Assembly (NCBI GenBank): GCA_035483935.1
Contig: DATHPK010000131.1
Location: 1-9,577, forward strand
Source: Bog-473 sp035483935
Lineage (GTDB): Bacteria > Actinomycetota > Acidimicrobiia > Acidimicrobiales > RAAP-2
Reading direction: 5' to 3'
Length of the DNA stretch: 9,577 bases
The notes beneath the pieces are model-generated. The model was not told where the DNA came from. It saw nothing but the letters and a program-made list of their open reading frames with translations, and searched no databases. A program made the position numbers and the translations under genes. Numbering within the stretch: the stretch's first letter is position 1; each line of letters begins with the position of its first letter. Positions 5,822 through 9,577 of this stretch are shown here, piece after piece.

Positions 5822-7183
5822 TCAGGACCGGTCCGGTACCCAGTTGCCGTGGAACCCGACCGGGACGCGCTGCGGGAGCTCGACCACCGCCTGCGGCTCT
5901 CCGGCCGGGTCGGCCGCGTTGAGGACGTACAGGGCCGACGTGTCCTTGTCCGGCGAGTAGGCGAGCGTGAGCAGCCACCCGTCGTCCTCCGCGGCGTCAT
6001 CGGCCCGCGGCACGAAGACGGCCTCCCCCACGACCCCACCGCGGCCGAAGGAACGCTCGGTGGAGGTGCCGCGCTCGAAGTCGTGGCACACCAGCAGCGA
6101 CTCCGTGCCCGAGATGTCGTCGGTCTCGGCCACCGCCACGGCGTAGCCGTAACGGTGCGGCCGTCCCACGACCCGCTCGTCGACGCGCGGGAACTCCTGC
6201 CCGTGGTCGTCGAGACGCTCTTCCTTGACGGCGCCACCCAGGCCGTCGAGATGCCAGCGCTCGAGCGTCGATGCGCCCTCGCTTGGGCCGAGCAGATGGG
6301 TGCGGAACATGGAGGGGTGGCGGACCACATCGAGCACGATCCCGTTGCCGTCGGGCTCGTCGTAGGCGTTCATGGGGTGGAACACGTAACACGGTTCGAC
6401 GTCGTGCCAGACGACCTCGGTCGACGCACCCTCGCGCGGGAGCAGGCCGACCCGGGAGTGGTACCCGTCCTGCCAGCGGTAGGGGAAGGTCGCGCCCTCG
6501 GTGACGGCCTCCAGGCTGAAGAGGACGGGCAGGTCCAGCAACACGACGAAACGCTCGGTGATCGCGCAGTCGTGCACACTCACCGAACCTCCCATGGTCA
6601 CCCGCCGCGACGACCGGACCCGGGCCGCGGTGTCGATGACGCTCACCTCGACGTCGTTACCCCAGCCCCAGAAGTAGGACACCGCGTAGAGCTCGCCGCT
6701 CTGCGGATCGCGCTTGGGGTGGGCCGTGTAGCCACCTTCCAACGCACCGTCGAAGTCGCAGGGCCCTATGGTCTCGAGCTCATCGGTGAGCTCGTAGGGC
6801 AACGACCCGGCCTCGACGATGGCAAAGGTCCGTCCCGCATGCCCGATCACGTTGGTGTTCGCGCCGAAATCCATGTTCCCGTGCACCGGTCCCGGCTTCG
6901 GGTCCTCGCCGAGCGCTGCTGCGACTCCGGATGCCCGCACCCAGCGGTTGCGATACCACTCGGCCCGGCCGTCGCGCAAACGGATCCCGTGCACCATGCC
7001 GTCACCCGTGAACCAGTGGTACATCGCCGGATCGGGCGCCGTGACCGGGTTGGGGCCGTTGCGCAGATAGCGGCCACACAGCTGTTCGGGGATCGAGCCG
7101 GAAACGGCCAATTCCGTGACCGTCAGCTCCTCGTGCACCGGGGCGTAGTTCCCCTGGAGATACGGGTTGGTCACTGTGGTCAT
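5822..7183 (-). CDS. Carotenoid cleavage oxygenase family protein
   Basis: A 453-residue protein of the carotenoid oxygenase/RPE65/lignostilbene dioxygenase family: seven-bladed propeller enzymes with one Fe(II) that split a double bond of carotenoids, apocarotenoids or stilbenes using O2. The four iron-binding histidines are identifiable: His155 (TAHPK), His204 (SVHDC), His269 (FHPMNAYDE) and His445 (GFHGNW). The N-terminal GRYLRNGPNP (37-46) and HWFTGDGMVHG (56-66) are family hallmarks, and GGVVGEAVFVPR (382-393) precedes the last blade. Length is normal for bacterial members. No signal peptide is seen. The ATG is fixed by an AAAGGGG Shine-Dalgarno sequence 5 nt upstream. No carotenoid synthesis gene is nearby, so the substrate remains unknown; stilbene-type or apocarotenoid cleavage are both possible. 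Confidence 0.93.
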   Translation of the reverse strand: MTTVTNPYLQGNYAPVHEELTVTELAVSGSIPEQLCGRYLRNGPNPVTAPDPAMYHWFTGDGMVHGIRLRDGRAEWYRNRWVRASGVAAALGEDPKPGPVHGNMDFGANTNVIGHAGRTFAIVEAGSLPYELTDELETIGPCDFDGALEGGYTAHPKRDPQSGELYAVSYFWGWGNDVEVSVIDTAARVRSSRRVTMGGSVSVHDCAITERFVVLLDLPVLFSLEAVTEGATFPYRWQDGYHSRVGLLPREGASTEVVWHDVEPCYVFHPMNAYDEPDGNGIVLDVVRHPSMFRTHLLGPSEGASTLERWHLDGLGGAVKEERLDDHGQEFPRVDERVVGRPHRYGYAVAVAETDDISGTESLLVCHDFERGTSTERSFGRGGVVGEAVFVPRADDAAEDDGWLLTLAYSPDKDTSALYVLNAADPAGEPQAVVELPQRVPVGFHGNWVPDRS

Positions 7184-7188
7184 GGGTG

Positions 7189-7196
7189 CCCCTTTC
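7189..7196 (-). promoter_or_regulatory. Ribosome binding site of the carotenoid oxygenase
   Basis: Minus-strand GAAAGGGG ends 5 nt before the ATG at 7183. It decides this start and contrasts with the nearby genes that lack any Shine-Dalgarno sequence. Confidence 0.65.
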
Positions 7197-7219
7197 GTCC
7201 GGCGAGAACGAGAAGTCCA

Positions 7220-7248
7220 ACGATAGGCACGAATGGGCGCGTGAACAA
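7220..7248 (-). promoter_or_regulatory. Putative promoter of the carotenoid oxygenase
   Basis: On the minus strand TTGTTC (7248-7243), a 17-nt spacer and TATCGT (7225-7220) give a plausible sigma-70-type promoter. Transcription would begin near 7213, leaving a leader of about 30 nt that includes the Shine-Dalgarno sequence. Confidence 0.45.
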
Positions 7249-7305
7249 TGTGTGACCGCTTCGGGTCTGCCAGCGAAAACTCAGCGCGTGCTCTGAAGCC
7301 CGCGC

Positions 7306-7311
7306 TATGGT
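7306..7311 (+). promoter_or_regulatory. Putative -10 box of the cold-shock gene
   Basis: TATGGT is the best TANNNT match upstream of the cold-shock gene. Transcription from about 7318 would give a leader of roughly 110 nt. No convincing -35 lies 16-18 nt upstream. The region 7184-7426 (243 bp) thus holds two back-to-back promoters and the leader, with no further gene I can support. Confidence 0.4.
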
Positions 7312-7370
7312 TCTCTCCGAGGGCACCACCAGCAATGCTTTGGAAATCCCTCTGGCTCGCAAGAGCTACC

Positions 7371-7406
7371 GGCCATGGCCCCCGCAGAACGGGGCCAAAT
7401 CTGGCC
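7371..7406 (+). promoter_or_regulatory. Hairpin in the cold-shock mRNA leader, next to the ribosome binding site
   Basis: GGCCA (7371-7375) pairs with TGGCC (7402-7406), and TGGCCCC (7376-7382) pairs with GGGGCCA (7391-7397), leaving an 8-nt loop and a 4-nt bulge (7398-7401). The 12-bp stem ends directly before the purine-rich Shine-Dalgarno sequence. Structured leaders control translation of cold-shock genes in well-studied bacteria; that role here is inference. Confidence 0.45.
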
Positions 7407-7416
7407 AGGAGAGGAG
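7407..7416 (+). promoter_or_regulatory. Ribosome binding site of the cold-shock gene
   Basis: AGGAGAGGAG offers two overlapping Shine-Dalgarno cores. The second ends 10 nt before the ATG at 7427 and fixes that start; the in-frame upstream extension back to 7307 is untranslated leader. Confidence 0.8.
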
Positions 7417-7426
7417 TGGATTTTCA

Positions 7427-7630
7427 ATGGCAACTGGTTCCGTGAAGTGGTTTAACGGTGAGAAGGGCTTCGGCTTCATCACCCAAGACGGTGGGGGTCC
7501 CGATGTATTCGTGCACTACAGCGCGATTTCAGGTACGGGCTACCGCAATCTCGAAGAAGGACAGAAGGTCGAATTCGAGACGAACCAAGGCCCCAAGGGG
7601 CTGCAGGCCGCCAACGTGCGCGCCATCTGA
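7427..7630 (+). CDS. cspA: Cold-shock protein (CspA family)
   Basis: A 67-residue single cold-shock domain, the normal length. The opening ATGSVKWFN, RNP1 motif KGFGFI (13-18) and RNP2 motif VFVHY (27-31) are intact, followed by LEEGQKVEFE (42-51) and GLQAANV (58-64). The protein binds single-stranded RNA and DNA in the cytoplasm and melts secondary structure as an RNA chaperone. The gene is transcribed alone: a divergent oxygenase gene lies upstream and a strong terminator 24 nt downstream. The leader of about 110 nt with a hairpin abutting the Shine-Dalgarno sequence suggests control at translation or RNA stability. Whether it is cold-induced or constitutive cannot be told from sequence; actinobacteria often carry several copies, so the symbol denotes family rather than strict orthology. 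Confidence 0.95.
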   Translation: MATGSVKWFNGEKGFGFITQDGGGPDVFVHYSAISGTGYRNLEEGQKVEFETNQGPKGLQAANVRAI

Positions 7631-7654
7631 GGCGTCTCGCCTACAGGCTTGACG

Positions 7655-7688
7655 ACAGAACCCCGCCTCTTCGGAGGCGGGGTTCTGT
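7655..7688 (+). terminator. Intrinsic terminator of the cold-shock gene
   Basis: A perfect 15-bp stem (7655-7669 with 7674-7688) is closed by the extra-stable C(TTCG)G tetraloop and followed by a T-rich stretch, TTCGTTCTTT. It sits between two converging genes and ends 33 nt before the cysQ stop. Read from the other side the stem has no T-run, so it is mainly a plus-strand terminator, although the stem could also protect the cysQ message end. Confidence 0.93.
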
Positions 7689-7721
7689 TCGTTCTTTCCC
7701 GCTGTGATGCGCGCGGTCCCT

Positions 7722-8480
7722 CTACCAGTACGGCCGTCGCTGGCGCGTCGTGACGTCGAGCACCGCGGACGCGTACTCGGGACGGCACACGACGAGATCC
7801 GGCAGCCAGGCGTCGGGGTCCCCGTAACGCAACGGCTCCCCGTCGAGCCTGCTGGCGTGGAGGCCACTGGCCAGCGCCACCGCGGTCGGCGCACAAGAGT
7901 CCCACTCGTACTGGCCGCCGGCGTGCACGTACGCCTCGGCGTCGCCGAGGATGACGGCGGCGATCTTCGCACCGGCCGAGCCGAGCGGGACCATGACCGC
8001 GCCGAGGGCCTCGGCGACGTCGTAGGCAACCTCCGGGGGTCGGCTGCGCGAGACGACCAGCCGCGGTTGCTCCCCCGTCGGGGGTTTGAGCTCCGGAGGC
8101 GCACCAGTCGAGAGGACCATGTCGAGCGCCGGCAGCGCCACCGCGCCGACGACCGGGGCACCGCCGACGGACAGCGCAACGTGCACGGCCCAGTCGATGC
8201 GCCCCCGCTCACGGAACTCGCGCGTGCCGTCGAGCGGATCGACGATCCAGAGCCGGCCCTCACTGGCGACGTGTTCGAGCCCCTCCTCCGAACGGACGTA
8301 GTCATCGGGATACAGCCGGTTGAGTTCCGAGACGAGGAGGTGGTGTGCCATGTGGTCGCCGGCCGCTCCGAGGTCCCGCGTGCCGGACGGTGGCGCCTCC
8401 CTGAGCTCCATCAACGCCCGGCCGGCCAGTGCCGCGAGCGCGGCCGCGTCGCGGTGCTCCCCTGCGAGGTCGTCGGACAT
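7722..8480 (-). CDS. cysQ: 3'(2'),5'-bisphosphate nucleotidase CysQ (PAP phosphatase)
   Basis: 252 residues of the lithium-sensitive inositol-monophosphatase superfamily, which uses Mg2+ to remove a phosphate. Metal-site motifs are SEE (64-66), DPLDGTREF (81-89) and the WDS motif at 193-195 within GGQYEWDSCAP. The DGTxEF variant is typical of CysQ, which hydrolyses 3'-phosphoadenosine 5'-phosphate to AMP, rather than of inositol phosphatases. GSAGAK (167-172) and LHASRLDGEPLRY (207-219) resemble mycobacterial CysQ. The role is to clear PAP from sulfate assimilation and sulfotransferase reactions in the cytoplasm. I take the ATG at 8480; a GTG at 8519 would add 13 residues and overlap the regulator gene. 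It starts 11 nt after the response regulator, so it is probably the last gene of that operon. An AAGGGG lies only 2 nt from the ATG, unusually close. Fructose-1,6- or inositol-phosphatase activity is a less likely alternative. Confidence 0.88.
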   Translation of the reverse strand: MSDDLAGEHRDAAALAALAGRALMELREAPPSGTRDLGAAGDHMAHHLLVSELNRLYPDDYVRSEEGLEHVASEGRLWIVDPLDGTREFRERGRIDWAVHVALSVGGAPVVGAVALPALDMVLSTGAPPELKPPTGEQPRLVVSRSRPPEVAYDVAEALGAVMVPLGSAGAKIAAVILGDAEAYVHAGGQYEWDSCAPTAVALASGLHASRLDGEPLRYGDPDAWLPDLVVCRPEYASAVLDVTTRQRRPYW

Positions 8481-8491
8481 GGCCCCTTGTT

Positions 8492-9169
8492 CTAGACCAA
8501 ACGCCTGTCGGTGGCCCACCTCGTGAGCTCGTGACGGGTGGACAGCTGCAGCTTCCGCAGCACGGACGAGACGTGAGACTCGACCGTTTTCGCCGAGATG
8601 CTCAGGTCCCGCGCCACCTCCTTGTAGGTGTAACCGCGGGCGATGAGACGCAGGACCTCGCGCTCGCGTGGGGAGAGTTGGTCGAACTCCGGGTCGAGCC
8701 CCGCGGCGGGCGCGGCATTGCCGTGCGCAAAGGCATCCAGCACGAACCCGGCGAGGCGGGGCGAGAAGACCGCGTCACCGGCCCGCACCCGATACACCGC
8801 CTGGAGGAGTTCGGGCCCCGAGATCGTCTTGGTGATGTAGCCGCGTGCCCCAGCCCTGATCACGTCGATGACGTCCTCGGGTGCGTCCGACACCGAGAGG
8901 GCGAGGAACTGCACTTCGGGGTGGAGCGGCACGACGCCCCGCAACACGGCCAGCCCGCCGCCGCCGGGCAGGTGAACGTCGAGCAGCACGACCTCAGGCA
9001 GGCGCTCGCCGATGAGCTCGATGGCGGCGTCGGCCTCGTCTGCCTCGCCCACGACCTCCACCGCGTTACCGAGCTCGGCCTTCACGCCGGCCCGGAAGAC
9101 GGCATGGTCCTCGACCAGGAAGATGCGCGGGCGTCCCCGCGACGCGGGGGCCTCGCCGCTCGTGCTCAC
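8492..9169 (-). CDS. NarL/FixJ-family response regulator
   Basis: 225 residues. The receiver domain (about 14-130) has the acidic pair Glu20/Asp21 in LVEDH, the phospho-acceptor Asp64 in LLDVHLPG, Ser92 as the switch hydroxyl and Lys114 in GYITKT. A LuxR-type helix-turn-helix (about 163-219) follows, with LSPREREVLRLIARG and AKTVESHVSSVLRKL. A linker of about 20 residues rich in Ala/Gly joins them. It is a DNA-binding transcription factor switched by phosphorylation from the neighbouring kinase. The GTG start overlaps the kinase stop in GTGA, so the two are probably translationally coupled. A longer reading frame to 9406 is rejected because the extra 79 residues are low-complexity and lie inside the kinase gene. 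Target genes are unknown; cysQ follows 11 nt downstream. Confidence 0.93.
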   Translation of the reverse strand: MSTSGEAPASRGRPRIFLVEDHAVFRAGVKAELGNAVEVVGEADEADAAIELIGERLPEVVLLDVHLPGGGGLAVLRGVVPLHPEVQFLALSVSDAPEDVIDVIRAGARGYITKTISGPELLQAVYRVRAGDAVFSPRLAGFVLDAFAHGNAAPAAGLDPEFDQLSPREREVLRLIARGYTYKEVARDLSISAKTVESHVSSVLRKLQLSTRHELTRWATDRRLV

Positions 9170-9577
9170 TTGACCCGTTCGCGTCGGGGCATACGGAGCT
9201 GGACCTCGGCCCCTTCCCCCGGGGAAGAACGGATGACCGCGTCCCCGCCGTAGCGGGCCACCCGGGCCTCGATCGACTGCGCGATGCCCCGGCGGTCTTC
9301 GGGCACAGCGGCGCGATCGAATCCCTGCCCTCGGTCGCGCACGTAGATCTGCACGGTGTCCGGCTCGACCTCGGCGAACACCGAGACCTGGTCGGCGCCC
9401 GACCACTTGGCGGCGTTCACCGTGGCCTCGCGTGCCGCATCGAGCAGAGCCCGCAACGCGTCGTCGAGCTCGCAGTCGCCGACCACGACGACCTGCACCG
9501 TGATCCCGTGGTCCGCCTCCACCTGACGCTGCAACAGATTGACCGCCTCGCCCAGCATCGTCGCCTCTTCGCTGATG
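9166..9577 (-). CDS. Two-component sensor histidine kinase, C-terminal part (5' partial)
   Basis: The frame is open through the window end; 136 residues of the C-terminus are visible. They form the ATP-binding (HATPase_c) domain of a NarL-class kinase: N box around Glu50/Asn54 (AAREATVNAAK), the DRGQGF motif (81-86), GIAQSIEARVARYGG (97-111) and SSPGEGAEV (117-125). The position after the N-box lysine is Trp (KWSG) where His is common in this class. The sensor, membrane and phospho-acceptor His regions are outside the window. Its RYGG...SSPGEGAEV ending resembles actinobacterial kinases that often carry a PspC domain, but that part cannot be seen. The stop overlaps the regulator start by four bases, so this is its cognate kinase. 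The signal is unknown. Confidence 0.9.
   Translation of the reverse strand, partial: ISEEATMLGEAVNLLQRQVEADHGITVQVVVVGDCELDDALRALLDAAREATVNAAKWSGADQVSVFAEVEPDTVQIYVRDRGQGFDRAAVPEDRRGIAQSIEARVARYGGDAVIRSSPGEGAEVQLRMPRRERVK

Noticed and set aside
5849..7255. A 468-codon plus-strand open frame opposite the carotenoid oxygenase
   Set aside because: It is the antisense shadow of a gene with intact family motifs on the minus strand; its translation is rich in Arg, Gly, Val and His with no recognisable domain, and GC-rich codon bias makes such long shadows expected.
7307..7426. A 40-residue N-terminal extension of the cold-shock protein
   Set aside because: The ATG at 7307 lies in the likely -10 box, the extension is unlike any cold-shock domain, and a strong Shine-Dalgarno sequence precedes the ATG at 7427.
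7335..7445. A 36-codon upstream frame in the cold-shock leader, overlapping the cspA start
   Set aside because: Its ATG has no Shine-Dalgarno sequence, and the frame runs through the proposed hairpin and cspA ribosome binding site; a regulatory leader peptide is possible but unsupported.
8481..8519. A GTG start at 8519 for CysQ
   Set aside because: It overlaps the end of the regulator gene by 28 nt; the ATG at 8480 is followed directly by a normal family N-terminus.
9170..9406. A longer N-terminus for the response regulator
   Set aside because: The extra 79 residues are low-complexity, lie within the kinase ATPase domain in another frame, and receiver domains normally begin a few residues before the LVEDH strand.
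1..9577. Mobile element, phage, defence island or CRISPR content
   Set aside because: No transposase, integrase, terminal inverted repeats, repeat-spacer pattern or base-composition break was seen; all main genes share the same GC-rich codon use.

Overview
The window is GC-rich chromosomal DNA with densely packed genes. It most likely comes from an actinobacterium (Actinomycetota). The evidence is the strong G/C third-position bias, FadD-like and MFE-2-like lipid genes of actinobacterial flavour, a mycobacterial-type CysQ, a NarL-type two-component pair, and several genes whose -10-like hexamers sit 6-7 nt before the start codon, the arrangement of leaderless actinobacterial transcripts. The exact lineage cannot be fixed by eye; an acidimicrobial or similar environmental actinobacterium would fit. 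I see no tRNA, rRNA, CRISPR array, insertion sequence, integrase or attachment site.

Left part (1-3590, + strand): an acyl-CoA synthetase (5' end cut off by the window), an MFE-2-like short-chain dehydrogenase with a clear ribosome binding site, and a ferritin-like di-iron protein with two E...DEARH half-sites. The three run in one direction with gaps of 25 and 10 nt and look like a lipid or acid catabolism/modification cassette: activate an acid to its CoA thioester, oxidise it, and possibly hydroxylate or desaturate it with a di-iron enzyme.

Middle (3591-4930, + strand): a small VOC-fold protein (Glyoxalase_6 type) and a second, NADP-type short-chain dehydrogenase. Each has its own likely leaderless promoter; the second has a perfect TTGACA -35 box.

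Middle right (4974-7183, - strand): a carotenoid cleavage oxygenase with all four iron-binding histidines, followed by a membrane-anchored protein of unknown function with four cysteines, again with a likely leaderless start. The dehydrogenase and the anchored protein converge across a 43-nt gap.

Right (7184-9577): a divergent intergenic region of 243 bp serves the oxygenase (- strand) and a cold-shock protein (+ strand). The cold-shock mRNA appears to have a leader of about 110 nt with a hairpin ending at the Shine-Dalgarno sequence, and a textbook UUCG-loop terminator follows the gene. On the - strand, a two-component system (histidine kinase cut off by the window edge, NarL-type regulator overlapping it by 4 nt) is followed 11 nt later by cysQ, the 3'-phosphoadenosine-5'-phosphate phosphatase.

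Most of the window is ordinary metabolic and regulatory content. The points most worth a second look are the uncharacterised di-iron protein in its lipid cassette, the run of leaderless starts (one with its -10 hexamer sharing the stop codon of the gene before), the structured cspA leader, the orphan cysteine-containing anchored protein, and cysQ inside a signalling operon.
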